Shown: one piece after another, positions 8,484 to 17,857 of the stretch
Layout of the letters: each line of letters begins with the position of its first letter
Numbering within the stretch: the stretch's first letter is position 1
From: Nitrospinae bacterium RIFCSPHIGHO2_02_FULL_39_82
GTDB lineage: Bacteria; Nitrospinota; Nitrospinia; UBA9942
Assembly (NCBI GenBank): GCA_001804915.1
Contig: MHDI01000026.1
Coordinates: 1 to 36,567, forward strand
DNA length: 36,567 bases
Direction: 5' to 3'
Translations under genes and position numbers: made by a program
The notes under the pieces: generated by a model
Databases searched by the model: none
Told to the model about the DNA's origin: nothing
The model's input: the letters and a program-made list of their open reading frames with translations, nothing else

Positions 8484-9968
8484 TTATTTCTTTGGAAATG
8501 GTACATAAACCTCCTTTGGCTTGTCAAATTTAATATCGGTAGTGGCGATTTCGTAGGCAACCCGGAATATCAGTTCAGCAACCTTTGATACCTTATCTAT
8601 ATTCACCTTCTCAACTGTATCAGTAACCCTGTGAAAGTCTTCGTGATAGCTGGATGTGTAATCTATTGATGGTATCCCTTTTTCATAAAAGGGATAATGG
8701 TCGCTTCCGTGGTCAAAAGCGAATTCTATCGTATCCAGAAGTTTTAATCCAACCTCCTCATTCACTCTATCATTCAACCTCTTTAAATCAGGGTTTCTCA
8801 AAGAGCCAAGGATGTATATCGCATCAGGTTTATTCCTCCCTATCGTATCCATGTTAAGCATTGCAATTGTCTTTTCGTAAGGGAAGACAGGGTTATTGAC
8901 ATAAGCCTTTGCACCCTGTAATCCCCACTCCTCACCATCAAAGACAATAAATAAAACGCTTCTTTTGAGTTTATTCTTTACTTTAGAAAGGGAAGAGGCT
9001 ATCTCAAGGAGTGCGGCTATCCCTGTTCCGTTATCATCAGCACCATAAAATATATTCCCCTCTCCATCCTTTCCGAGATGGTCATAATGTGCGCCAATAA
9101 TAATAACTTCATCTGACTTCCCTTTTATAAGTCCGATTATATTTTTGCCTTTGATTGCCATATCATCAAATCTCACCTTCATATCTACAGAAAGACCCTC
9201 AACAGGTTTTTCCCACACAAACATAAGAACAGGTATTTTTATAGATGGCATTTTAAATTTCGCAATGGTGGAGGTAGTCTTAATCTCCAATAAAGTATCT
9301 GTCATTGATGGATGCTGAGATTGCCATCTTTTAAGATATGCTGGATGGATAAATTCAGGGAAGGTAGTCAAATCGTTATATAAGACATCTGCTGATTTTA
9401 CTGCAATTATCAACCCCTTTACGCCGCCCTCCTGGGCAAGTTCAATCTTTTTTATTATCAATTCGTTCCTGTTTTCATCTCCGACAGGGGTATTACCCAG
9501 CACTACAGCTATTTTCCCCTGACAATTCTTATAATCTTCCATCTTAAGCCCGGAGTTTGCCAAAGATGTAACACCTGATACCTCCCCTTCCCCTGAAAAA
9601 TAGAGAGGTATAAAATCTCTCTTTAGCTCAAATTTATGGGTGCCTATGGAAAAATGATTCTTACTGCTCAGATGTCTGGTTTTTATTTCAAATGGCTGAA
9701 AATAGCCGGAATATTTACCAGCAGGCTCAAGCCCATACTTTGAATAAATTTCTTCAATATATCTGGCGGCTTTATCACTGCCATCTCCCCCCGTCAATCT
9801 TCCATCAGTTTCTTTTGATGCCATATATGTAATATGCTTATGTATCCTTTCTGGAGAAAAAGAAGGTAAGGGGGCCTCTTCTCCGTATAATATATTGCAG
9901 TAACCAATAGAGAGGGCTATAATTACTCCATTAGCAATTCTGTAGAAGGCAATTTTAGATTTATTCAT
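8484..9968 (-). CDS. M28-family (PA-domain) metallopeptidase, exported
   Basis: IIGAHYDHLG, YGADDNGTGIAALLEIA, FIVFDGEEWGLQGAKAYV, MLNMDTIGR, FDHGSDHYPFYEKGIPSIDYTSSYHEDFH. Confidence 0.9.
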   Translation of the reverse strand: MNKSKIAFYRIANGVIIALSIGYCNILYGEEAPLPSFSPERIHKHITYMASKETDGRLTGGDGSDKAARYIEEIYSKYGLEPAGKYSGYFQPFEIKTRHLSSKNHFSIGTHKFELKRDFIPLYFSGEGEVSGVTSLANSGLKMEDYKNCQGKIAVVLGNTPVGDENRNELIIKKIELAQEGGVKGLIIAVKSADVLYNDLTTFPEFIHPAYLKRWQSQHPSMTDTLLEIKTTSTIAKFKMPSIKIPVLMFVWEKPVEGLSVDMKVRFDDMAIKGKNIIGLIKGKSDEVIIIGAHYDHLGKDGEGNIFYGADDNGTGIAALLEIASSLSKVKNKLKRSVLFIVFDGEEWGLQGAKAYVNNPVFPYEKTIAMLNMDTIGRNKPDAIYILGSLRNPDLKRLNDRVNEEVGLKLLDTIEFAFDHGSDHYPFYEKGIPSIDYTSSYHEDFHRVTDTVEKVNIDKVSKVAELIFRVAYEIATTDIKFDKPKEVYVPFPKK

Positions 9969-10034
9969 AATACTGAATTATAGAAAATTATAGTGGTGCT
10001 ATCAACCCCTTATTTGATTTGAAAGCTAATTTCC

Positions 10035-10063
10035 TTGACAGGAATGGGCTATTTATCTATAAT
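10035..10063 (+). promoter_or_regulatory. Consensus sigma70-type promoter TTGACA-17-TATAAT
   Basis: ttgaca at 10035-10040, tataat at 10058-10063, upstream of the ybgF-like gene. Confidence 0.75.
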
Positions 10064-10095
10064 CGGCAAAGATTCAGAAAGGTGAGGAGACTGTA

Positions 10096-11007
10096 ATGCA
10101 AAAGAAGATTTTACTTATTATCCTGCTTTTTCAATTTTCAGCCGTCGGTTGTTCTTCTGATAAGACTACAGATATATTAAAACAAGATATAGCCCATCTG
10201 AAGACCCAGATGGTTGATACCCAGAAAGGTAATACTGATGCTGAAATGAGAGTGTCCAGTATTGAAAATAGATTGCAGAATTTTGAAGAAAAAGTAAAAG
10301 ATTTGGAAAACCAGGTCTTCAACCTGTCTGCAAAGGTTGAGGAAGGAATAGGAATAGAAATACCTGCAGAGGTAGAAGCAGAAAAACCCTCACCTGAACC
10401 TGAGGTAAAAGAATTACCCTCCACTCAGAACACTTCAAAAGAACCGTTTTCGCCTCAACCGGAGATAAAAGAACTCCCCCCTCTTCAGCCTGAGGTAAAA
10501 GAATTACCTCCACCTCCTAAAAAAGAGGAGATTGCAAAAGCAGAGTCAAAACCACCTGAAGAAATTAAAGTGGCTGTAACAGAGGAAAAGAAAGGGGAGG
10601 ATGAATTAAAAAGGTTAAAGGCTCTGCTTCCTGAAGAGCTTTATAAAAATGCCTATGATAATTTTGTTTTCGGAGAATATGATAAAGCCATTGTTGCCTT
10701 TAAGGTATTTCTGGATAGCCAGTCAAAGAGTGAACTGGCTGACAATTCTCAATACTGGATAGGCGAATGTTATTATGCCAAAAAGGATTATAAAACCGCC
10801 TTATCTGAATTTCAAAATGTTATACAAAAATATCCAAATGGAAATAAGGTTCCTGATGCTATGTTAAAAATTGGATATACATATTATGCACTTGGTGATA
10901 AAAAATCTGCCCTGAATGAGTTAAATGACCTGATAAAGAAATTTCCTAAAAAAACAGTCTCAAGATTAGCAAAAGAAAAAATAAAGGCTATTGAGAAAGG
11001 AAAATGA
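10096..11007 (+). CDS. ybgF: YbgF/CpoB-like tol-pal-associated TPR lipoprotein
   Basis: Lipobox-like FSAVGC, coiled coil, Pro-rich linker with repeated PEVKELP, C-terminal TPRs (YDNFVFGEYDKAIVAFKVFLDSQSKSELADNSQYWIGECYYAKKDYKTALSEFQNVIQKYPNGNKVPDAMLKIGYTYYALGD). Confidence 0.85.
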   Translation: MQKKILLIILLFQFSAVGCSSDKTTDILKQDIAHLKTQMVDTQKGNTDAEMRVSSIENRLQNFEEKVKDLENQVFNLSAKVEEGIGIEIPAEVEAEKPSPEPEVKELPSTQNTSKEPFSPQPEIKELPPLQPEVKELPPPPKKEEIAKAESKPPEEIKVAVTEEKKGEDELKRLKALLPEELYKNAYDNFVFGEYDKAIVAFKVFLDSQSKSELADNSQYWIGECYYAKKDYKTALSEFQNVIQKYPNGNKVPDAMLKIGYTYYALGDKKSALNELNDLIKKFPKKTVSRLAKEKIKAIEKGK

Positions 11008-12161
11008 AGCAAGGAACAAAAAGTAAGGGACAAGATATAAAGGGGAAGGGGGTTTTTTATCCTATCTTCTGCTCTCTGCTTCTTGTTTCGTGCTTCTTGA
11101 CCTCTTTTGCCGAAGACCTCCCTCAAAAAGAATCTACAGAAACCCCAAAGGTGCATATTGTCAAAAAGGGGGATACCCTCTGGGATATATCAAAGAAATA
11201 TCTCAATAATCCTTTTAAATGGCACGATATCTGGGATAAAAATAAATTTATAACTAATCCAGACCTCATATATCCGGGGAACAATATTGCAATACCAGGT
11301 ATCTTCGATAAGGTCGAGATTGAAAAAGAAATCCAAATTGAAGCAGAGCCTGAAATCATTCCAGAATTACCAGAAGAAAAAATAGAGAAAATAGAGGCTG
11401 AAGTGGATGAGGACAAGATACCTGAACTCCCTCAGGTAACCCTCCAACCCCCACCTCCGGCAAAGATTCCACTAACTACGGAAGTGGTTATTGCAACCTC
11501 TGGCTATATAATTCCACAGGAAATGGAGAAAGGGGTAGTGTTTGACTCACCTGAACCAAGAACTATCTTTGGGAGAGGAGACATGGTTTACATAAATATT
11601 GGAGAAAAAAGTGGGGCAAAGGTAGGCAGCAGATTCACAGCTTATAAACCTCTGAGAGTGGTTACGCATCCTGTTAAAGGTAATACAGTCGGTGTTTTAA
11701 TAGAGATACTTGGTGAACTGGAAATAAAAGAGGTCAGGGATGATAACTCAACAGCAAGCATAATCAAATCATATAAAGCTATAGAACTCGGAGACAAATT
11801 ACAGGAGAGGGAAGATATAATTGTTCCTATGATAGACCCTGCCGCAAAGGTAGAGCCAAAGGATATGAGGGGTTATATCATAGAAGCTAAAGAACAAAAG
11901 ACTACCGTTGGAACAGAAGATATTGTCTATATTGATTTAGGAAGGGAGACAGGGGTATCTGCTGGTGACAGATTTACTATATTTAAAAGTGGAGAGGAGA
12001 AAGAAAAAAAGATAAAAAGGGGTGAGGTGATAAAGCTTCCAAAGGTTGTTATAGGAAGTCTTCAGGTAATAACCCCAATGGAAAACACATCCACAGCCAT
12101 AATAAGGGACACCAGAAAAGAGATTGTAATTGGAGAAATGATTGAATATGAAAAAAGGTAA
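11004..12161 (+). CDS. LysM-domain envelope protein
   Basis: VHIVKKGDTLWDISKKYLNNPFKWHDIWDKNKFITNPDLIYPGNNIAIP is a LysM. ATGA overlap with the preceding stop. Confidence 0.88.
   Translation: MKQGTKSKGQDIKGKGVFYPIFCSLLLVSCFLTSFAEDLPQKESTETPKVHIVKKGDTLWDISKKYLNNPFKWHDIWDKNKFITNPDLIYPGNNIAIPGIFDKVEIEKEIQIEAEPEIIPELPEEKIEKIEAEVDEDKIPELPQVTLQPPPPAKIPLTTEVVIATSGYIIPQEMEKGVVFDSPEPRTIFGRGDMVYINIGEKSGAKVGSRFTAYKPLRVVTHPVKGNTVGVLIEILGELEIKEVRDDNSTASIIKSYKAIELGDKLQEREDIIVPMIDPAAKVEPKDMRGYIIEAKEQKTTVGTEDIVYIDLGRETGVSAGDRFTIFKSGEEKEKKIKRGEVIKLPKVVIGSLQVITPMENTSTAIIRDTRKEIVIGEMIEYEKR
11006..11103. repeat. Heptamer-array cassette H (inverted arms) encoding the LysM protein N-terminus
   Basis: gaagcaa ggaacaa aaagtaa gggacaa gatataa ... 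ctatctt ctgctct ctgcttc ttgtttc gtgcttc ttgacct, all in one 7-nt phase. Confidence 0.75.
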
Positions 12162-12190
12162 ATCCTTTCCATCTTCATTAATTAGTGTGC

Positions 12191-12213
12191 GGTGAAAAAT
12201 GACATTTTTCTCC
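12191..12213. repeat. Quasi-palindrome, possible operator
   Basis: ggtgaaaaatg-a-catttttctcc, 11-bp arms with one mismatch and a 1-nt centre, upstream of the small HTH gene. Confidence 0.45.
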
Positions 12214-12384
12214 AGAATCTAATTATAACTTGTTTTGTTCCCCATCTTTTTTATGTCCTTATAAATCATTATTCTTATACCACATGACTGTTTTTTCTAA
12301 CTACTAATTTGATATAATTTCATAAAATTATTATTAATTTTATAAAAAGGCTTGACATTTGTAGATGAATTATGGTAAATATTC

Positions 12385-12612
12385 ATGCAACTTATCCAGA
12401 ATATCAAAAAAATGTATAGCGCAAACAATTTAAAGAAAATCAGAGAATCAAAATTGATAAGTAAGGCTGAATTATCGAGGAAGACAGGACTATCTTTTCA
12501 GACCATAGACAGGATTGAAAAAGGATACCCGTGCAGATTGGATACTAAGAGAAAAATACTCATAGCCCTGGGGTTAAAATTCAGTAACAGAAAAAAGGTA
12601 TTCAAAGATTAA
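12385..12612 (+). CDS. Small XRE-family HTH regulator preceding the pil operon
   Basis: NLKKIRESKLISKAELSRKTGLSFQTIDRIEKGYPCRLDTKRKILIALGLKF is an HTH_3 motif; start may be 12412. Confidence 0.8.
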   Translation: MQLIQNIKKMYSANNLKKIRESKLISKAELSRKTGLSFQTIDRIEKGYPCRLDTKRKILIALGLKFSNRKKVFKD

Positions 12613-12651
12613 AAAGTTTTTCTAATAAAAATCAGGTTATCACTTTAAACT

Positions 12652-13752
12652 ATGTTTGGGACAAAGGATATTGTAGGACTTGATATAGGAAGCCATTCCA
12701 TAAAACTGGTTCGGCTAAAAAAGGGGAAGAAGGGGTTTGAACTCCTTAATTTCGGAATCATACCAATCCCGCCGGAGACAATTGTGGATGGACTAATAGA
12801 AAAACCTGAGATAGTAACAAATGCCATCAAGAATATCTTCAAAACAGAAAGGATTAAAACTAAAGAGGTCGTAACGGCAATATCCGGTGAGTCTGTCGTA
12901 ATAAAAAAGATAAATGTTCCCAAAATGACAGAGGATGAACTGGCAGAATCCATTAGGGTGGAGGCAGAGCAATATATCCCATTTGATATTGAGGAGGTAA
13001 ACTTAGATTTCCAGATTATAAAGGAAACCGGGGCCAAAGAAGCGGAGAAGGAGGAAACAGGAGAAGAGGGTGCACCAAAGGCAAACATGGATGTCCTTCT
13101 GGTGGCTGCAAGAAAGGAATTGGTAGAAGGGAGGAATAAACCCATCATTGATGCAGATTTAAAGCCTGTTATTGTTGATTTGGATGTATTTGCTATGGAA
13201 AATGGCTATGAATTCAATTATGGGGTTCCTGTCGGAGAAGTGCTTGTACTCGTAAATATAGGTGCCTCCTTTACAAATGTAAATATACTGGTAGATGGTG
13301 CCACAGAATATACAAAAGATATTACAGGCGGCGGCAATCGGATAAATCACGAACTTCAGAAAAACTTTAATATAGACTATGATACAGCGGAGAAGCTTAA
13401 GATGGGAATAGGATTAAACGGTACCTCCGAAAAGGATGTGGCTAATGTAATTATATCTGCCCTTGGAGAATTATCACATGATATAAATAAAATGTTTCAT
13501 GATTTTATAAAATCTACCGGTAAAAACATAAACCGGGTTATCCTGAGTGGCGGTTGCGCCAGAATTCATGGGATAGAAAAAATCCTGACAGAGAATTTTG
13601 ATATACCTACGGAGATAATTAATCCATACAAAAATATAAAGGTAAACCACAAGGTGTTCGACCCTCAATATATACAGGAGATGGCACCGTTAGCTGCTAT
13701 AGGTGTAGGGCTTGCTATGAGGAGATTAAAAGATAAGGCAAAGCCCTCGTAA
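12652..13752 (+). CDS. pilM: Type IV pilus assembly ATPase-fold protein PilM
   Basis: VGLDIGSHSIKLVRL, EAEQYIPFDIEEVNLDFQ, NRVILSGGCARIHGIEKIL; followed by pilN-pilQ. Confidence 0.93.
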   Translation: MFGTKDIVGLDIGSHSIKLVRLKKGKKGFELLNFGIIPIPPETIVDGLIEKPEIVTNAIKNIFKTERIKTKEVVTAISGESVVIKKINVPKMTEDELAESIRVEAEQYIPFDIEEVNLDFQIIKETGAKEAEKEETGEEGAPKANMDVLLVAARKELVEGRNKPIIDADLKPVIVDLDVFAMENGYEFNYGVPVGEVLVLVNIGASFTNVNILVDGATEYTKDITGGGNRINHELQKNFNIDYDTAEKLKMGIGLNGTSEKDVANVIISALGELSHDINKMFHDFIKSTGKNINRVILSGGCARIHGIEKILTENFDIPTEIINPYKNIKVNHKVFDPQYIQEMAPLAAIGVGLAMRRLKDKAKPS

Positions 13753-13770
13753 GATTCTTCATTTTATACC

Positions 13771-14349
13771 ATGATAAAGATAAATCTTATATTTGACAGG
13801 AAAGCCGTAGAGAGGGAGAAGACCAAACAGCAGTTATTATTAGGGGTGATTTTAATATTTATAACCATCGGCATAAGTGGTTTTTTGTGGTATTCTCAAA
13901 ATAAAAATATAGAAAATATTAATAAAAATATATCTGATTCAAAGGAAAAACTTGAAAAACTTAAATCAATTATCGACAAAATTAATGATAAGGAAAAAAA
14001 GAAAAAGAGGCTTGAAGAGATTGTAAAGGCAATAGGAGAATTGAAAAATACCCAGAAGGGACCAGCCAGAATTCTTGATAATATAAATATCATCCTCCCT
14101 TCTGAAATATGGCTTATATCACTCTCTGAAGGTAGTGGACAGATAAAAATGGATGGTTTTTCATTTTCAAATCCAAGTATAGCAACATTCATGGAGAATA
14201 TAAAGGCGTCAAGATATTTCTCAGATGCAGAACTTCTTGAAATTCAACAGACAACTATAGAAGGGGAAAAGGTAAAAAAATTCACTTTAAATATTACCCT
14301 TAATTTATCCCCGGAAGAGAAAGTGCAGCAAATGGAAGAGGGTCGTTAA
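13771..14349 (+). CDS. pilN: Type IV pilus assembly protein PilN
   Basis: MIKINL start, single TM, coiled coil, LPSEIWLISLS motif; position in pilMNOPQ. Confidence 0.9.
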   Translation: MIKINLIFDRKAVEREKTKQQLLLGVILIFITIGISGFLWYSQNKNIENINKNISDSKEKLEKLKSIIDKINDKEKKKKRLEEIVKAIGELKNTQKGPARILDNINIILPSEIWLISLSEGSGQIKMDGFSFSNPSIATFMENIKASRYFSDAELLEIQQTTIEGEKVKKFTLNITLNLSPEEKVQQMEEGR

Positions 14350-14351
14350 AA

Positions 14352-14972
14352 ATGGAGCAACTGAAAAAGATTTTAGAAAAAATACCATATGATAGAATTG
14401 CAGCCTTTCCAGCCTATCAGCGATGGATTGTCATTCTTGTAATACAGATATTGATTTTCACAGCCTATTATTTTTTAATTCAACGCAGCAGGGCTGAAGA
14501 AATCTCAAGGTTAAATGGGGAACTGTCTAATCTTCAGCAGGAGATTGTAAAGAGCTCAAAGGTTGCAAAGAGATTACCCGCACTTGAAAAGGAGATAGAG
14601 AATATAGATACACAATTGGCAATTGCAAGAGCTCATTTGCCTGAAGAAAAAGAGATACCAGGACTTCTGACATCAATTTCAAATCTCGCTATGCAATCAG
14701 GACTGGATATCCTTGTTTTTAAACCGGGGGTAGAAAGTCGAAAGGATTTCTATGCAGAGGTTCCTGTTCAGATAAAAACAAATGGCGGTTTTCATAATAC
14801 ACTGGAATTTTTTGATAAGGTTAGCAAGATGCCCCGAATTGTTACAATCTCAAATGTAAAGATGGGTAATGCAAGGGAGGAGAAAGGGAGGACAGTCATT
14901 GAGATGGACTGTTTTGCTACCACATTCAGGTATATGGAGAAACCTCCCGAACAAAAGGTGGAGAAGAAATGA
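14352..14972 (+). CDS. pilO: Type IV pilus assembly protein PilO
   Basis: Single TM and coiled coil, LPEEKEIPGLLTSISNLAMQSGLDI motif; operon position. Confidence 0.9.
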   Translation: MEQLKKILEKIPYDRIAAFPAYQRWIVILVIQILIFTAYYFLIQRSRAEEISRLNGELSNLQQEIVKSSKVAKRLPALEKEIENIDTQLAIARAHLPEEKEIPGLLTSISNLAMQSGLDILVFKPGVESRKDFYAEVPVQIKTNGGFHNTLEFFDKVSKMPRIVTISNVKMGNAREEKGRTVIEMDCFATTFRYMEKPPEQKVEKK

Positions 14973-15553
14973 AATTACAATTTTTACCACACACCGCTTT
15001 TCACCTTTTAGTTTATATCTTCTTGTGCTATACTCAATCTGCATATGGAGCAGAAGATAAAACTGTTGGCTTGCCACCAAACAGCGTTTCTGCAGAAAAA
15101 ACGGAAGATACTCAATCCCCCAAAGGGCAGATTTTTCAAGTAGATGAATATATATACAACCCGACTGGCAAAGTTGACCCTTTCAGGTCTGTTATACTCG
15201 GTAAAAAGGAAGAGGAAAAATTAGAAGAGGAAAGGAAAAAAATTGAAGAGGTAAAAGAGGAAGAGAGATTCAAAAAAGAACTGGAAAATGTCCCTATGAC
15301 TCCTTTACAAGAATTTGATGTATCCTCAATAAAAGTAGTTGCAATAATGTGGGGAGACATAGGTAAATATGCACTTGTTGAAGCCCCTGATGGAAAAGGC
15401 TATACAATAAAGAGAGGGACATACATAGGTAAGGGGAGGGGGATTGTAAAAGAGATAGGTAATGAAGTGCTTATAATTGAGGAAAAATATATAGATGTGG
15501 ATAAGAAAATAAAGACAAGAGTTGTTGAATTAAAATTAAAGAAGGGGGAGTAG
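14969..15553 (+). CDS. pilP: Type IV pilus assembly lipoprotein-like PilP
   Basis: GKVDPFRS and TPLQEFDVSSIKVVAIMWG...ALVEAPDGKGYTIKRGTYIGKGRGIVKEI are PilP motifs. Confidence 0.9.
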   Translation: MKLQFLPHTAFHLLVYIFLCYTQSAYGAEDKTVGLPPNSVSAEKTEDTQSPKGQIFQVDEYIYNPTGKVDPFRSVILGKKEEEKLEEERKKIEEVKEEERFKKELENVPMTPLQEFDVSSIKVVAIMWGDIGKYALVEAPDGKGYTIKRGTYIGKGRGIVKEIGNEVLIIEEKYIDVDKKIKTRVVELKLKKGE

Positions 15554-15557
15554 GATA

Positions 15558-15676
15558 AAAATGCAAAATGCAAAATGCAAAATGCAAAATTTAAATGAAG
15601 GAAGTAAAGGCTTCTTATTTTTTATTCCTTACTTCTTGCTTCTTACTTCTTACTTCTTACTTCTGGCTTCTGGCTG
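15558..15676. repeat. Heptamer-array cassette G spanning the pilQ start and signal peptide
   Basis: aaaatgc x4, then in the same 7-nt phase cttactt cttgctt cttactt cttactt cttactt ctggctt ctggctg. Confidence 0.9.
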
Positions 15677-17771
15677 TGCTACCCCAAAAGCAGAGGTAAA
15701 AAAGAGTGATATTCCTTCCTCCACACAAGTAGTCCAAGAAAAAACAGAAACAAAAGAAGAAGAGAAGGGGTCTATTATAAATATTCAGACAGAGGTTTTG
15801 CCGGAGGCAACTCAGCTTACAGTGGAGGCAGACAACCTGCTTCAATATACAGCCTTTAAATTGCAGGACCCTCTTAGATTAATTCTTGAATTATCCAACA
15901 TAGACCCTGGAACAATAAAAGGGCCAATAGAGGTTGAAAAAGGGGTTATTGGAACTATCAACCTTTATTATTTCCCTCAGAACAATACCTCAAGGATTGA
16001 GATCGGACTCAAATCTCATACACCTCATGAGATATTAAAACCCTCACCCAATAAACTGATAGTCTCCATAAAAAATCCAGAAGAAAAAAAGGCTGAAAAA
16101 ACTGGTGAAATAGCTTCTACAGAAGAAGCTGTAATTATGGTGAGAGATGTGGAAATTCAGAAGATTGCAGATAAAACAAGGGTAATTGTAAAGACAGAGG
16201 GTGGGGAGCCAAAATTCAGCCTTATAAAGAAAGATGAATTAAAAAGACTCTCAATAGAGATAGAAAATGCCACCATATCACCACAGGGGCAGAAGGCTCT
16301 GGATACTTCGCAGGTATCAGCCTTTGTAAAAAGGGTAAGTTCATTTCAGCATAAAGATAAATTAGTAAGGGTGATAGCAGAATTGACAGATATCTCTTCT
16401 TATAACATATCCCGTGAAGGTACTAATATTATACTCGACATAGAACCACCGGGGGCTGAAGGAGAGGCAAAAAAGATAGAAACAAAAGAGATGGCTGCAG
16501 GAGAAACAAAGAAGGCCGAAGCACTTCCAGGGGAGAAGAAGTATGAAGGCAAGAAGATATCGCTCGATTTTCAGGATGCAGATATAAACAATATAATCAG
16601 ACTCATCGCAGAGGTTAGCGACTTGAACATAATAACCACAGAGGATGTAAAAGGAAAAGTAACAATGAGGCTGATAAGTATTCCATGGGACCAGGCACTG
16701 GATATTATATTGAAGACAAATAAACTCGACATGGTAAGGGAGGGAAATATTATAAGAATTGCACCTGCCACAGCCATAGCAGAAGAGAGAAAATCATTAA
16801 TGGAGGCAAAGAGGGCTGTAATAGAAAGTAAAATTGTTGAAGAAGAGGTTGAAGAACTTGTCACAGAGAGCCTCTCCATAAGCTATGCAAAGGCAGGGGA
16901 ACTGACAAAAAATCTGGAAAAGATAAAGAGTAAGCGGGGCGATATTACAATAGATGACAGAACCAACACAATTATAGTTAAGGATACAAAGAAAAAATTA
17001 GCCGATATGAAATTGCTAATTGAAAAACTTGATAAAAGGACTCCGCAGGTTCTTATAGAGGCGAGAATAGTAGAGGTCAACAGGAACTTTTCAAAGGAAT
17101 TGGGAATCCAGTGGGGCGGGGGTCTTAATATGACAACAGATGCTAATTTCCCGAATACAATTGGCATTACAGGAAGCTCTGTCGGTACAAGTGCCGTGAG
17201 CCTCCCTGCTGCTGCCGGAACTGGAACCGGAGGTGCAATAAGTGCGACACTCGGCAGTGTAACAGGGGCAAGTCAACTTGATATTCGTCTATCAGCTTTA
17301 GAGTCATCAGGTAGGGCAAGGATAATTTCTACACCCAAGATAACTGCCTCCGATAACAAAGAAGCTGTAATTGAGAGCGGCAGAAGCATACCCTATCCAA
17401 CTACCTCTTCAGCAGGAACCCAGGTTCAATTTATTGATGCCACGGTAAGCCTGACGGTAACACCACATATCACACCTGACAATTATATCTCCATGAAGAT
17501 AGTGGCCACAAAGAATGAGGCAGATTTTGGACAACAGGTTCAGGGAACACCGAGTATAATCAAAAAGAAGGCCACCACAGAGGTTTTGATAAAGGATGGG
17601 GATACAACTGTCATCGGTGGTCTGTATAAAACAACAAAACAGGAGAGTGTGGCAGGGGTCCCATGGTTTATGAAGATACCTGTAATAGGCTGGCTGTTTA
17701 AAAAGAAAGCTGATACGGATCTTGGCGAGGAATTATTGATATTTATTACACCGAAGATAATAAAGACATAA
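15561..17771 (+). CDS. pilQ: Type IV pilus secretin PilQ
   Basis: AMIN domains, KKISLDFQDADINNIIRLIAEVSDLNII, secretin domain (VLIEARIVEVNRNFSKELGIQWG ... VPWFMKIPVIGWLFKKK). Confidence 0.95.
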   Translation: MQNAKCKMQNLNEGSKGFLFFIPYFLLLTSYFLLLASGCATPKAEVKKSDIPSSTQVVQEKTETKEEEKGSIINIQTEVLPEATQLTVEADNLLQYTAFKLQDPLRLILELSNIDPGTIKGPIEVEKGVIGTINLYYFPQNNTSRIEIGLKSHTPHEILKPSPNKLIVSIKNPEEKKAEKTGEIASTEEAVIMVRDVEIQKIADKTRVIVKTEGGEPKFSLIKKDELKRLSIEIENATISPQGQKALDTSQVSAFVKRVSSFQHKDKLVRVIAELTDISSYNISREGTNIILDIEPPGAEGEAKKIETKEMAAGETKKAEALPGEKKYEGKKISLDFQDADINNIIRLIAEVSDLNIITTEDVKGKVTMRLISIPWDQALDIILKTNKLDMVREGNIIRIAPATAIAEERKSLMEAKRAVIESKIVEEEVEELVTESLSISYAKAGELTKNLEKIKSKRGDITIDDRTNTIIVKDTKKKLADMKLLIEKLDKRTPQVLIEARIVEVNRNFSKELGIQWGGGLNMTTDANFPNTIGITGSSVGTSAVSLPAAAGTGTGGAISATLGSVTGASQLDIRLSALESSGRARIISTPKITASDNKEAVIESGRSIPYPTTSSAGTQVQFIDATVSLTVTPHITPDNYISMKIVATKNEADFGQQVQGTPSIIKKKATTEVLIKDGDTTVIGGLYKTTKQESVAGVPWFMKIPVIGWLFKKKADTDLGEELLIFITPKIIKT

Positions 17772-17777
17772 AATAAA

Positions 17778-17856
17778 GCAATGAGCAACGAGCAATGAGT
17801 TCGAAGGAGAATTATTTCTGTACTCATTACTCATTACTCATTGCTCATTGCTAAAT
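17778..17856. repeat. Heptamer-array cassette B (inverted arms)
   Basis: gcaatga gcaacga gcaatga ... actcatt actcatt actcatt gctcatt gctaaat; same unit as cassette A. Confidence 0.9.
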
Positions 17857-17857
17857 C

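Noticed and set aside
12652-17771. Possible type II secretion or competence-only system
   Set aside because: Gene order and motifs are the standard type IV pilus pilMNOPQ set; nothing unusual apart from the repeat-encoded PilQ leader.
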